Source: Tepidiforma sp.
GTDB lineage: Bacteria > Chloroflexota > Dehalococcoidia > Tepidiformales > Tepidiformaceae
Length of the DNA: 64,000 nucleotides
NCBI GenBank assembly: GCA_026003935.1
Contig: BPIE01000001.1
Coordinates: 930,001-994,000 of the forward strand
Direction: 5' to 3'
Made by a program: the position numbers and the translations under genes. This document shows, piece after piece, positions 6,626-16,094 of the stretch. Below the pieces are notes generated by a model. That model did no database searches. It was given only the letters and a program-made list of their open reading frames with translations, and was not told where the DNA came from. How positions within the stretch are numbered: position 1 is the stretch's first letter; every line of letters starts with the position of its first letter.

Positions 6626-8866
6626 TCAGGCCCTGGCGCGGGCTGCCGGCGTGTTCCCGGTGATGCCTTCACGCTGGAGGCCCTCCAGCGCCGGGGCATC
6701 GTAGCCGAGGGCTGTGAGGACCTCAGCGGTGTGCTGCCCGAGGAGCGGGGCGGGGCCCGAGGGGGAGAGGCAGGCACCCTCGCGGCGGATGGCGAGCGCG
6801 GGGTAGAGGTGGAACCCGACGGGCTCGCGCTCTTCGCCGACCCAGAAGCCGGCTTCGACGAGGGGTCCGAAGACGAGGACGTCGGCCTCGGTGTGGACGG
6901 GCGCGGATGGGATGCCGCGTGCGAGGAGGAGGTCGGCGGCCTCGGCGGCGGAGCGGGCGGAGGTCCAGCGGGCGAGGGCCGCATCGATGGCGGGGCGGTT
7001 CGCCTCGCGGGCCGGGAGGGCGCCGAGCGCAGGGTCGGCGAGGGCCGGGTCTCCGACCAGGCGGGCGAGCGCGGCCCACTGGGCGTCGGATTCGACCTCG
7101 ACCGCGACCCACGCGTCGTCGCCGGCCGCCGGGTAGACGCCGGAGGGGACCCGGCCGGGGCGGGCGTTGCCGCGCCGGCGGGGAAGCTCGCCGGTGCGCT
7201 GGTAGTCGATGAGGGCTTCGGACACGAGGGGGAGGAAGCCTTCGAGCTGGGCGCATTCGAGCAGCCTGCCGCGGCCGTCGCGCTGCCGGGCGCGGAGGGC
7301 TGCGAGGACGGCGATGGCGCCGATGAGGCCCGAGACGGGGTCGCCGCAGGCGTTGGCGAGCATGGTCGGGGGGCCGCCTTCGTAACCGACGAGGCTGGAG
7401 AGGCCGGACATCCCTTCGATGGTGTTGCCGAAGGCGACGTAGCCGGACTCTGGCCCGGTGGAACCGAAGGCGGGCTGGCGGAGCATGACGAGGCGGGGGT
7501 TGCGGGCGCTGAGGGTGGCCCAATCGAGGCCGAGGCGTTCGAGGACGCCGGCCGCGAAGTTTTCGACGAGGACGTCGGCGGTATCGATGAGCTGGAGTGC
7601 GATGGCGCGGCCCCGGGGATGGGCGAGGTCGAGGGTGATGCCGCGTTTGCCGCGGTTGACGGCGTTGAAGACGTGGGAGCGCTCGTGGAGGGCGAGGGCG
7701 GGGTCGTCGCCGGGCGGGCGGGAGCCGCGCCACCAATCGAAGTGGGTATGGCTTTCGACCTTGATGACGTCGGCGCCGAGCGCCGCGAGGACGTGGCCGA
7801 CGAGGGGCCCGGCCCAGCCCATGGAGAGGTCGACGACGCGCAGGGCGCCGGGGCGCCACGGGCCAGGCTGGTCTGCAGGCGAGGGAGTTGGGCCGGCCTC
7901 GGCGATGACGCGGACGGGCGCGCCCGGGACGCGGTAGACGCGGCCAGAGGGGGTGCGGGCGGTGTCCCAGGCGCGGCGGGCTGCCAGGTGGGGCGAGGCG
8001 AGCACTTCGTCGATGGTCGGGAGGGCCGCGGCGCAGACCCGGTGCTGCTGGAGCAGGTGGTAAAGCTCCCAGCGGGTATGGCGGGCGAGCCAGGGGAGGA
8101 GATAGGCGTCGAGGTCGCGGATGTTGGCGGCGCGTTCGGCGGGCGAGGCGAAGCGGGGGTCCTCGACGAGCTCGGGATGGCCGCAGAGGCGGGCGAGGGT
8201 GACCCACATCCCGTGGAGCGCGGCGTGGATGCCGATGTGGCCGTCGGCGCATGGGAGTGTGACGATGGTGGGCTGGGTGGGCGCGTACCGTTCGCCGACC
8301 CGGCCGCGGAGGCGGCCGAAGTACTGGAAGGCGACGCTGTCGTAGATCATGGTGGCGGCGAGGCCGGCGACGACGGGGACCTCGACGAGGCCGCGGCGTG
8401 CGGGTGCGGCGAGGCCAAGCGCTGCGAGGGCTGCCCAGAGCCCGGCGATGAAGAGGTCCTGCGAGCCGGGCGGCGCGAGGGGCTCGCGGGCTGGGTCGCC
8501 GACGTGGGACATCCAGCCGCCGGCGGCGTAGCGGGTGAGGGAGGTGGAGGGCGCGCGCTCCCAGGAGGTTTCGAGGCCGAAGGGGGTGACCCACACGACG
8601 GCGGTCTCGCGGGCGAGGGTCTCGAGCCCCGCGCGGGCGGCGTCGGTAACGGGGGCGTCGGTGATGAGGAGCTCGCCTGGGCCTGCCTCGAGAGCGGGAG
8701 CCGGGTCGAAGTCGGCGTCGGGAGCGAGGAAGGCGCCGAGGCCTTCGGGGTCGAGTGCGGAGGTCGTGCGGACGCTGGCCCCGAGCTGGCGGAGGAGCCA
8801 GCCGGCGTATGCGGCGGCGGGAGAGGAGGCCGCGACGCGGACGCGGAGGTCGCTGAGGAGCTCCAT
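6626..8866 (-). CDS. Double-length CaiB/BaiF (family III) CoA-transferase
   Basis: 746 residues, about twice the ~400 of a normal family III CoA-transferase. Two CaiB-like halves are fused: a degenerate N-terminal half (ending about residue 340) and a C-terminal half that begins RPGALRVVDLSMGWAGPLVGHVLAALGADVIKVE, the classical CoA-binding start. These enzymes move CoA between a donor thioester and a carboxylic acid through an aspartyl-CoA intermediate. ATG 8866 (MELLSDLRVRV) is preferred over further upstream starts because a TATCAT hexamer sits 8 nt before it, suggesting a leaderless mRNA. A second fused CoA-transferase lies at 13634. Confidence 0.88.
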   Translation of the reverse strand: MELLSDLRVRVAASSPAAAYAGWLLRQLGASVRTTSALDPEGLGAFLAPDADFDPAPALEAGPGELLITDAPVTDAARAGLETLARETAVVWVTPFGLETSWERAPSTSLTRYAAGGWMSHVGDPAREPLAPPGSQDLFIAGLWAALAALGLAAPARRGLVEVPVVAGLAATMIYDSVAFQYFGRLRGRVGERYAPTQPTIVTLPCADGHIGIHAALHGMWVTLARLCGHPELVEDPRFASPAERAANIRDLDAYLLPWLARHTRWELYHLLQQHRVCAAALPTIDEVLASPHLAARRAWDTARTPSGRVYRVPGAPVRVIAEAGPTPSPADQPGPWRPGALRVVDLSMGWAGPLVGHVLAALGADVIKVESHTHFDWWRGSRPPGDDPALALHERSHVFNAVNRGKRGITLDLAHPRGRAIALQLIDTADVLVENFAAGVLERLGLDWATLSARNPRLVMLRQPAFGSTGPESGYVAFGNTIEGMSGLSSLVGYEGGPPTMLANACGDPVSGLIGAIAVLAALRARQRDGRGRLLECAQLEGFLPLVSEALIDYQRTGELPRRRGNARPGRVPSGVYPAAGDDAWVAVEVESDAQWAALARLVGDPALADPALGALPAREANRPAIDAALARWTSARSAAEAADLLLARGIPSAPVHTEADVLVFGPLVEAGFWVGEEREPVGFHLYPALAIRREGACLSPSGPAPLLGQHTAEVLTALGYDAPALEGLQREGITGNTPAARARA

Positions 8867-8874
8867 GCCGCGGG

Positions 8875-8880
8875 ATGATA
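8875..8880 (-). promoter_or_regulatory. Candidate -10 (TATCAT) for a leaderless transcript
   Basis: TATCAT on the - strand is followed by 8 nt and then the ATG at 8866 of the CoA-transferase. It matches 5 of 6 bases of TATAAT. No -35 box. Confidence 0.38.
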
Positions 8881-8911
8881 GCGGAAGCAGCGGGGGGCGC
8901 GCGGGCAGGGG

Positions 8912-8917
8912 TAGAAT
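8912..8917 (+). promoter_or_regulatory. Candidate -10 (TAGAAT) for the carboxyltransferase gene
   Basis: TAGAAT 32 nt before ATG 8950, with GGCAGGAAG in the leader as ribosome site. It is divergent from the CoA-transferase promoter at 8875, so the two would fire back to back. Confidence 0.35.
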
Positions 8918-8949
8918 CCGGGCCACGCAGTTCGGCAGGGGGCAGGAAG

Positions 8950-10521
8950 ATGACCCAGACAGACGAGACGTGGCTGCCGGAGGTCGAGGAGATTCGGCGG
9001 CGGGAGCAGCTGGCCTACGGGATGGGCGGGCCGGAGAACATCGAGCGGCAGCACGCGGGCGGGAAGCTGACGGTCCGGGAGCGGATTGCGGCGCTCGTGG
9101 ACCCGGGGAGCTTCGCGGAGGTCGGGGCGCTGGCCGGGAAGGCGGAGTACGACGAGGCGGGGAACCTGGTGAGTTTCCGGCCGGCGAACTTCGTGGCGGG
9201 GATGGCGCGGATCAACGGGCGCCGGGTGGTCGTCGGCGGCGACGACTTTACGGTGCGGGGCGGGGCGGCCGACGCGGCTATTGCGGGGAAGCAGGTGTAT
9301 GCGGAGCGGATGGCGCGCGAGCTGAAGGTGCCCATCGTGCGGCTCGTCGATGGGACGGGCGGCGGGGGGAGCGTTCGCACGCAGGGGACACAGGGGCATA
9401 CGTACATCCCGGCGAACCCGGGCTGGGATACGGTGATTGCGAACCTCTCCGAGGTGCCGGTGGTGGCAGCGGCGCTGGGGAGCGTGGCGGGGCTGGGCGC
9501 GGCGCGGGTCGTGACGTCGCACTGGAGCGTGATGGTGAAGGGGACGTCGCAGGTGTTCGTGGCGGGCCCGCCGGTGGTCGAGGCGGGGATGGGGGAGACG
9601 GTGACGAAGGAGGAGCTCGGCGGGTGGGAGATTCACTGGCGGAACGGGGTCGTGGACAACCTCGCCGAAAGCGAGGAGGAGGCGTTCGCGCAGATTCGGC
9701 GGTTCCTTTCGTACCTGCCGCAGAACGCGTGGGAACAGCCGGCGCGTTCGGAGCCGGACGACGACCCGCAGCGGCGGGATGAATGGCTCATCGGGGCCAT
9801 CCCGAAGAACCGGCGGCGGCCGTACCGGGTGCGGCAGATCATCGCGAGCGTCTTCGACCGTGATTCGTTTTTCGAAATCGGCGCCGGGTGGGGCCAGAGC
9901 GTGGTGACGGGCTTCGCGCGGCTCGACGGCTACCCGGTGGGGGTTTTGGCGAATGACCCGTACCACTACGGCGGGGGGCTGACGGCGCAGGGGAGCGAGA
10001 AGCTGGCGCGGTTCGTGGACCTGTGCGACACGTTCCACCTGCCGTGCGTGAACCTGGTCGACCAGCCCGGGTTCGTGATCGGCACGTGGGGCGAGAAAGC
10101 CGGGACGATTCGCAAGGGCGCGCTGGCGCTGGCGGCGGTGTTCCAGGCGAAGGTGCCGTGGGTGACGGTCATCGTCCGGCGGGTGTACGGGGTAGCGGGG
10201 GCGGGGCATGCGAACACGGCGGGGCTGAACCTGCGCTACGCGTGGCCGAGCGCGGACTGGGGTTCGCTGCCGCTGGAGGGCGGCATCGAGGCGGCCTACA
10301 AGCGGGACCTGGCCGCGGCGGAGGACCCGGACGCGCTGCGCGCGGAGCTGATGGCGAAGCTGGGCGCCGTCCGGTCGCCGCTGCGGACCGCGCACGCGTT
10401 CGGGGTGGAGCACCTCATCGACCCGCGGGACACGCGGCCGATCCTGTGCGACTGGGTGGAGCAGGCGTACGCGGTGGAGCGGCACCAGCTGGGCCCGCGG
10501 CTGCGGGGGCACCGGCCCTAG
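8950..10521 (+). CDS. Acyl-CoA carboxylase carboxyltransferase subunit (PccB/MmdA-like)
   Basis: 523-residue carboxyltransferase of the propionyl-/methylcrotonyl-CoA carboxylase beta family. It transfers CO2 from carboxybiotin to an acyl-CoA. Both crotonase-fold halves are present. The N-half has the early ARERIAALVDPGSF-like segment (here VRERIAALVDPGSFAEVG). The C-half has the oxyanion-hole-type GGGLTAQGSEKLARFVDLCDTFHLP and QPGFVIGTWGEKAG segments. No biotin carboxylase or biotin carrier gene is nearby, so the partner subunit must be encoded elsewhere. The start at ATG 8950 excludes 25 upstream in-frame codons that lack similarity. Acyl-CoA specificity is not predictable. Confidence 0.9.
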   Translation: MTQTDETWLPEVEEIRRREQLAYGMGGPENIERQHAGGKLTVRERIAALVDPGSFAEVGALAGKAEYDEAGNLVSFRPANFVAGMARINGRRVVVGGDDFTVRGGAADAAIAGKQVYAERMARELKVPIVRLVDGTGGGGSVRTQGTQGHTYIPANPGWDTVIANLSEVPVVAAALGSVAGLGAARVVTSHWSVMVKGTSQVFVAGPPVVEAGMGETVTKEELGGWEIHWRNGVVDNLAESEEEAFAQIRRFLSYLPQNAWEQPARSEPDDDPQRRDEWLIGAIPKNRRRPYRVRQIIASVFDRDSFFEIGAGWGQSVVTGFARLDGYPVGVLANDPYHYGGGLTAQGSEKLARFVDLCDTFHLPCVNLVDQPGFVIGTWGEKAGTIRKGALALAAVFQAKVPWVTVIVRRVYGVAGAGHANTAGLNLRYAWPSADWGSLPLEGGIEAAYKRDLAAAEDPDALRAELMAKLGAVRSPLRTAHAFGVEHLIDPRDTRPILCDWVEQAYAVERHQLGPRLRGHRP

Positions 10522-10668
10522 GCGCACCGGGAAGGGATTCTGCGTAAGATCGGGGTCGGGCCGGGTGTCAGGTCATTGACACCGAAGGTAGAGTTACGGT
10601 GAGCTCCCGCGCGCCGGGAACCGCGTGACGGCGGGCGGACGTCTGTGACGAGCAGGAGGTGAACGACG

Positions 10669-13252
10669 ATGCACGGATTGAGCGCGACGGGTGCGTCAGC
10701 GCGGCGGAACGGGCTGCTGGCCGCCGCGGGGCTACTGGCGGCGGTGCTGGCGCTGCTGGTGAGCCTGCGGGCAGCGCACGCGGACGGGACGTTCAGCCTG
10801 AGTTCGAACGCGTACACCGTCAACGAAGGCGACGCGGTGACGATCACGATCAACCGGAGCGGCGGAACGCAAAACGTCCAGATAAACATCACGGTAACCG
10901 CCGGGTCGGCCGGGGCGGGCTCCGACTACTTCGACCCGGGAATCAGCTCGTACATCTTCACGGTGCCGGGCAGCAACACGTTCTCGTTCCCGATTTCGAC
11001 GATCGACGACACTGCAAACGAGGGAAACGAGACGTTCAGCGTCACGATCAGCGTCCCGCCCGGGAGCAGCGTGGGCACGGCGAGCGCGACGGTCACGATC
11101 GTCGACGATGACGGGCCGGCGAAGTATTCGTTCCAGTCGGCGAGCTCGAGCGTGACGGAGGGGAACAGCGGGACGCAGACCTTCAATGTCGCGGTGGTGC
11201 GCGAGGGTTCGACGGCGGGGACGGACAGCGTGACCTGCAAGCTGGCCGCCAGCCCGGGCACGGCGACCGGCGGCGGCACCGACTACTCGTTCTCGAACCA
11301 GACGATCACGTTCAACCCCGGGGAGACGGGCCCGAAGAACTGCCAGGTGACGGTCGTCGGCGACACGTCGACGGAGGCGAACGAGACGATCGTTCTCGAG
11401 CTTGGAACGCCGACGACGGGCTTCACCGGCGGGGCCGGTGCGATCACCACGCACACGGTCACAATCGTCGACGACGACGGCACGGGGACGCTGCAGTTCG
11501 CGCAGGGCACCTACACGGTGAACGAGGGCGCGGGGACGGCGAGCATTGGGGTGACCCGCACCAACGGGAGCACGGGGGCGGCGAGTGTCCAGTGCAGCAC
11601 CGTGTCGCGGCGGGACGGCGACTGCCGGGAGCGACTACACCACGGTGACGAACCAGGTGCTCAACTGGTCGAGCGGCGAGACGGCGACCAAGTTTTGCAC
11701 GGTGCCGATCCTGCAGGACACCTTTGTGGAAGGGCCCGAGACGGTGAGCTTGCAGCTGACGGGGGCGAGCGGGGCAGCGCTCGGGACGCCTTCGACGGCG
11801 ACGCTGACCATTCTTGACGACGACGGGACCGGGATCATCCAGTTCACCTCGGCGACGTACACCGGAACGGAGGCCGGTGGGGCCATCACGATTACCGTCT
11901 CGCGGACCGGCGGTTCGACCGGTGCGGTGACGGTGGACTACGCGTCGGTGACCGGCGGGACGGCAACGGCCGGAGTCGACTACACCGCGGTCTCGGGAAC
12001 GCTGAGCTGGGCAAACGGCGAAACCGGTAACAAGTCGTTCACGGTGACGCCCATCCCGGACACGGTGACCGAGGGTTCGGAAACGGTCATCCTGCAGCTG
12101 AGCAACCCAACCGGCGGGGCGACGCTCGGGACGCAGTCGACGGCGACGCTGACGATCACCGACTCGACGATCATCCCGGTCATCACGTCGATCAGCCCCG
12201 GTGCCGGCCCGACGAGCGGGGGCACGACGGTGACGATCACGGGTCTGAATTTCTCCGGCGCGACATCGGTCACGTTCGACGGGCTTCCCTGCACGTCGCT
12301 GACGGTTGTCAGCAGCACGACGATTACGTGTGTGACGCCCGCGCACGCGGCGGGCACGGTGGAGGTCGTGGTGACGACGCCGCTCGGTTCGAACGTGACG
12401 ACGGGGACGGCGAACGACTTCGTCTACACGACTGGGCCCATCGTGACGTCACTGAGCCCCACGGAAGGAAACTGCAACGGGGCGACCATCGTCACGATCA
12501 CGGGCACGGGGTTCACTTCGAGCGGGATGACGGTGGCGTTCGGGAGCGTCTCGGCGACGTTCACGTACATTTCGTCGACGCAGGTCGTCGCGGTGGCGCC
12601 GGTGCAGGGTGCGGGCACGGTGGACGTTCGCGTGACAACGCCCGGCGGCACGAGTCCGAACACTGCGGCGGACGACTTCACGTGCACAGGGACGCCGGTG
12701 CCGACGGTGACCAGCGTTTCGCCGGCGAGCGGGGCGGCCGGGACGACGGTGACGATCACGGGCACGAACTTCACCGGCGTGACGTCGGTGACGTTCGGGG
12801 GCGTGGCGGCGTCGTTCACGGTGGTGAGCAGCACGCAAATCACGGCGACGGTGCCGACGGGGGTGGCAGCAGGCGTGGTCGACGTGCGGGTGACGAACGC
12901 GGCAGGCACGAGCGCGAACACGTCGGCGGACAACTTCACGGTGACGTCGAGCGGGACGATCACGTACACGCTCCACCGCACGTTCACGCTGATCGTGTGG
13001 ACCGGCGCGGACAACAAGCCGATCAGCCAGGCGATCGGCGGCACGCAGCAGGGCACGACGAACGTGAGCGGGCTGGTCGGGGCCATCTGGCTGTTCGACC
13101 CGTTGGCCCAGCAGTGGCGGGGGTACTTCCCCGGTTCGGAGGGCGTGCCGGGCGCGAACGATTTCACGACGTTCCGCTCCGGCACGGCGTATTTCATCGC
13201 GCTGCGGGCGACGGCACCGCGGCAGGTGACCTGGAACGCGCCAGCGAACTGA
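10669..13252 (+). pseudogene. Secreted Calx-beta / IPT-TIG repeat protein, frameshifted
   Basis: Signal peptide (hydrophobic residues ~17-38, ending at AHA), then four Calx-beta repeats (each starting like YTVNEGD and closing on a DDDG calcium motif), three IPT/TIG domains (VTSxSPxxG starts) and a ~95-residue C-terminal domain rich in Trp/Phe. The frame breaks inside the third Calx-beta repeat near 11605-11610. Before it, the frame runs from ATG 10669; after it, the +1 frame continues with GGTATAGSDYTT, which matches the next repeat. Removing one base restores an ~860-residue protein. This is more likely an assembly indel than decay, since the rest is intact. Role: cell-surface adhesion or calcium-stabilised scaffold (inference). 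It has its own GGAGG start signal and a strong terminator. Confidence 0.82.
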
Positions 13253-13270
13253 CGCAGCGGCCGGGTCCAC

Positions 13271-13304
13271 AGCAAAAAGGGGCCGGTTCCGGCCCCTTTT
13301 TGCT
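13271..13304. terminator. Strong bidirectional intrinsic terminator
   Basis: Perfect 16-bp inverted repeat with a TT loop: AGCAAAAAGGGGCCGG and CCGGCCCCTTTTTGCT. The A tract and T tract on either side make it work in both directions. It lies 19 nt after the Calx-beta/IPT gene. Confidence 0.93.
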
Positions 13305-13335
13305 GGACAGGCGTCCAATGGGCCGGCGGGGCTGC

Positions 13336-13341
13336 TATAGT
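13336..13341 (+). promoter_or_regulatory. Candidate -10 (TATAGT)
   Basis: TATAGT (5 of 6 to consensus) just after the terminator and 33 nt before ATG 13375. A GAGGAGGGAG ribosome site lies in the leader. The -35 region is weak. Confidence 0.42.
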
Positions 13342-13374
13342 TCGGGCCGATTCCACGCATCGAGGAGGGAGACC

Positions 13375-13629
13375 ATGCAGTTGGGGACCGCAGTGCGGCG
13401 GGTGCACGAGGACGAGGCCGGGCACGTCACCTCGGCGGTGGGAGCGCTGGTCGCTGGGGCAGGTGCGGTGCTGCTGGGCATCGGGGCAGCGAACGACACT
13501 GGGTGGCTGGCGGTGGCCGGGGGGATCGTCGCGGGCGTCGGCATCGTCGGGTGGGAGGTGCTGCGGCACTACAGCATCGACCAGAAGCTGATGGGGCGGC
13601 TCGACCGGATGGAGAGCAAAGGAGCGTAG
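13375..13629 (+). CDS. Small membrane protein, function unknown
   Basis: 84 residues. A charged N-terminus (AVRRVHEDEAGH) is followed by two closely spaced Gly/Ala/Val-rich membrane segments (about residues 20-37 and 43-60) and a charged C-terminal tail (DQKLMGRLDRMES). GAGGAGGGAG sits 4 nt before the ATG, and a TATAGT -10 candidate lies upstream, so it is probably expressed. It ends just before the CoA-transferase and could be co-transcribed with it. No family recognised. Confidence 0.72.
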   Translation: MQLGTAVRRVHEDEAGHVTSAVGALVAGAGAVLLGIGAANDTGWLAVAGGIVAGVGIVGWEVLRHYSIDQKLMGRLDRMESKGA

Positions 13630-13633
13630 GCTG

Positions 13634-15997
13634 ATGGGCATGCTGAGCCCCTACCGCGTGCTCGATTTGACCGATGAGCGGGCTGCGCTCGGGCCGCTGA
13701 TGCTGGCGAACCTCGGCGCGGAGGTCATCCGGGTGGAGCCGCCGGGTTACAGGCCGCGGGAGGCGGATGTTGCGGCCTACGCGGTGTACAACCGCGGGAA
13801 GCAGCGGGTGGCCATCGACCTGGAGACATCGGCGGGCCGGGAGGCGCTGCTCGAGCTCGCGAAGAGCGCGGATTTCGTCTTCGAGAACGCGGGGCCGGGC
13901 GTGATGACCGCGCGAGGGCTGGGGCCCGAAGATCTGCTGCGCGCTAATCCCGCGCTGGTCTACGTAGCGGTGAGCCCGTTCGGGCAGGACGGGCCGTACG
14001 CGAACTACCGGGCGACCGACCTCGTGCTGGCGGCGATGGGCGGGATGATGGCGCTGAACGGCGACCCGGACCGGCCGCCGGTGCGGGTGACGGTGCCGCA
14101 GTGCTGGCGGCACGCGGCGGCGGAGAGCGCCGTGGGGGCGATGGTGGCGCACCACCTGCGGGAGCGGACGGGGCTCGGGCGGTTCGTCGATGTGTCGGTG
14201 CAGGCAGCGGTGTTCTGGACGGGGCTGCAGGCGATGATTGCGCACGCGGTCCAGGGGAAGGACTTCGAGCGGGCCGGAACGGCGCTGCAGCTGGGGACGA
14301 TTACGGTGCCGCTCGTTTACCCCGCCGCGGACGGCGAGGTCGTGCTCCTCGGGAACGGGCCGACGCTCGCGCCGCTTGTCCGCTGGCTGGCTGACGATGG
14401 CATCGTGGGGCCGGAGTGGGTCGACGGGGAGGAATGGGCGCGGTACGACGTCAAGCTGTTGCAGGGGGAGCCGCTCGCGTATTCGTACGAGGAGGTGGTG
14501 GAGCGGGTTACGGAGTGGACGCGGCGGCGCACGAAGCGGGAGATGCTCGAGCTGGGGCTGCGAACCGGAGTGACCTTTGCGCCGGTCGCGACCGTGCCGG
14601 AGCTGCTCGATTTTGCCCACCTGGGGGCGCGGGAGTACTGGCGCGACCTCGAGGTGCGCCCGGGGGTGGTCGTAAAGGCGCCGGGCCCATGGGCCTGGAC
14701 GGAGTGTGACCCGCTGGTCTTTGGGGAACGCATCCAAACGCCCGGGGCGACAGCGGCGCGGGAGCCACGGCAGCCGGCGGGCGGCGAGGAGCCAGGGACG
14801 CTGCCGTTCGCGGGACTGAAGGTGGCGGACTTCTCGTGGATTGGAGTGGGACCGATAACGGCGAAATACCTCGCCGACCACGGCGCGGAGGTCATCCGGG
14901 TGGAAACGGCCAATCCGCCGGACCGGCTGCGGGTGGCGGGGCCGTTCAAGGACGGGGGATTTGGCCCGAACCGGAGCCAGTTCTTCGGGGCGTTCAATAC
15001 GTCGAAGCGGTCGATTGCACTCAATTTGAAGAGCGAGGAGGGCCGCGAGGTGGCGCGGAGGCTGATTGCGTGGGCGGACGTTGTGATTGAATCGTTTACT
15101 CCGGGCACGATGGCTGACCTTGGGCTGGGGTACGAGGCTGCTCGGGAGCTGAACCCGGACATCATCTACGTCTCGACGTGCCTGATGGGGCAGACCGGAC
15201 CCGCGGCACCGATGGCGGGTTACGGGTACCACGCGGCAGCCATCTCGGGCTTTTACGAAGTGACTGGGTGGGACGACCGCCCGCCTGCGGGGCCGTGGAC
15301 GGCCTACACGGATACGATCGCGCCGCGGTTCCTGGCGACGTCGGTGATGGCCGCCATCGACCGGTGGAAGCGGACGGGCGAGGGGTGCCGGATTGAGCAG
15401 GCGCAGATGGAAGCGGCGCTTCACTTCCTCGCCCCGGAGGTCGTGGAGTACCAGGTGTCGGGGAAGGTGCCGCGGCGGGCGGGCAACGATGACCCGGAGA
15501 TGTGCCCGCATGGGGCATACCCGGTTGCGGGTGACGACGAGTGGATCGCCATTGCCATCGAAGATGACGCGGCGTGGGAGCGGTTTGCGGGCGTTGTCGG
15601 CGAGGCGTGGGCACGGGCGCCGGAGCTCGCGACCGCGGAGGGGCGGCGCGCGCGGAAGGACGAGGTCGACCGGCGGGTGGCAGCGTGGACCTTGGGGCAG
15701 GACGGGTTTGCGCTGATGGAGCGGCTGCAGGCGGCGGGCGTGGCGGCGGGCTTCGTCAAGCGGTCGAGCGACCTCCTCGAGGACCCGCAGCTGGCGCACC
15801 GGGGATTCTTCCATCCGATGGTGCACCCCGAGATGGGCGAGGTGCCGTATGAGGGGCACCAGTTCATCATCAGCGGGTACCGGAGCGGGCCGCGGAGCCC
15901 GGCGCCGTGCCTCGGGGAGCATTCGATGGAGGTGCTGCTCGAGGTGCTGGGGCTCGGCGAGGAGGATGCGGCGCGGCTGGCGGCGGGCTTGGGGTAG
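13634..15997 (+). CDS. Double-length CaiB/BaiF (family III) CoA-transferase
   Basis: 787 residues made of two CaiB-type halves. The first starts YRVLDLTDERAALGPLMLANLGAEVIRVEPP; the second begins about residue 393 with LPFAGLKVADFSWIGVGPITAKYLADHGAEVIRVE. Both keep the CoA-binding start, unlike the 6626 paralogue whose N-half is degenerate. The C-half continues with the SKRSIALNLKSEEG and ELNPDIIYVSTCLMGQTGP family segments. The real start may be ATG 13634 or ATG 13640; the second lies 7 nt after a TAGGCT hexamer. Likely role: activation of a carboxylic acid to its CoA thioester. Substrate unknown. Confidence 0.9.
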   Translation: MGMLSPYRVLDLTDERAALGPLMLANLGAEVIRVEPPGYRPREADVAAYAVYNRGKQRVAIDLETSAGREALLELAKSADFVFENAGPGVMTARGLGPEDLLRANPALVYVAVSPFGQDGPYANYRATDLVLAAMGGMMALNGDPDRPPVRVTVPQCWRHAAAESAVGAMVAHHLRERTGLGRFVDVSVQAAVFWTGLQAMIAHAVQGKDFERAGTALQLGTITVPLVYPAADGEVVLLGNGPTLAPLVRWLADDGIVGPEWVDGEEWARYDVKLLQGEPLAYSYEEVVERVTEWTRRRTKREMLELGLRTGVTFAPVATVPELLDFAHLGAREYWRDLEVRPGVVVKAPGPWAWTECDPLVFGERIQTPGATAAREPRQPAGGEEPGTLPFAGLKVADFSWIGVGPITAKYLADHGAEVIRVETANPPDRLRVAGPFKDGGFGPNRSQFFGAFNTSKRSIALNLKSEEGREVARRLIAWADVVIESFTPGTMADLGLGYEAARELNPDIIYVSTCLMGQTGPAAPMAGYGYHAAAISGFYEVTGWDDRPPAGPWTAYTDTIAPRFLATSVMAAIDRWKRTGEGCRIEQAQMEAALHFLAPEVVEYQVSGKVPRRAGNDDPEMCPHGAYPVAGDDEWIAIAIEDDAAWERFAGVVGEAWARAPELATAEGRRARKDEVDRRVAAWTLGQDGFALMERLQAAGVAAGFVKRSSDLLEDPQLAHRGFFHPMVHPEMGEVPYEGHQFIISGYRSGPRSPAPCLGEHSMEVLLEVLGLGEEDAARLAAGLG

Positions 15998-16094
15998 GTT
16001 CGTTATGCCGGATTGGGCATATTGCGGGCGTTCGTGAAACCGGCAACGATGCAGGGCGCAGCAGGCGCATCCAGCGCCAGGGAGGCAAAGGGAG

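Noticed and set aside
10522-10668. Possible riboswitch (c-di-GMP-like) before the Calx-beta gene
   Set aside because: The 147-nt gap has GC-rich pairing but not the conserved core of GEMM or any other riboswitch I know. It also has a TTGACA (10574-10579) without a fitting -10.
13427-15922. 831-codon open frame on the - strand
   Set aside because: Shadow of the CoA-transferase gene; low-complexity Arg/Pro/His product.
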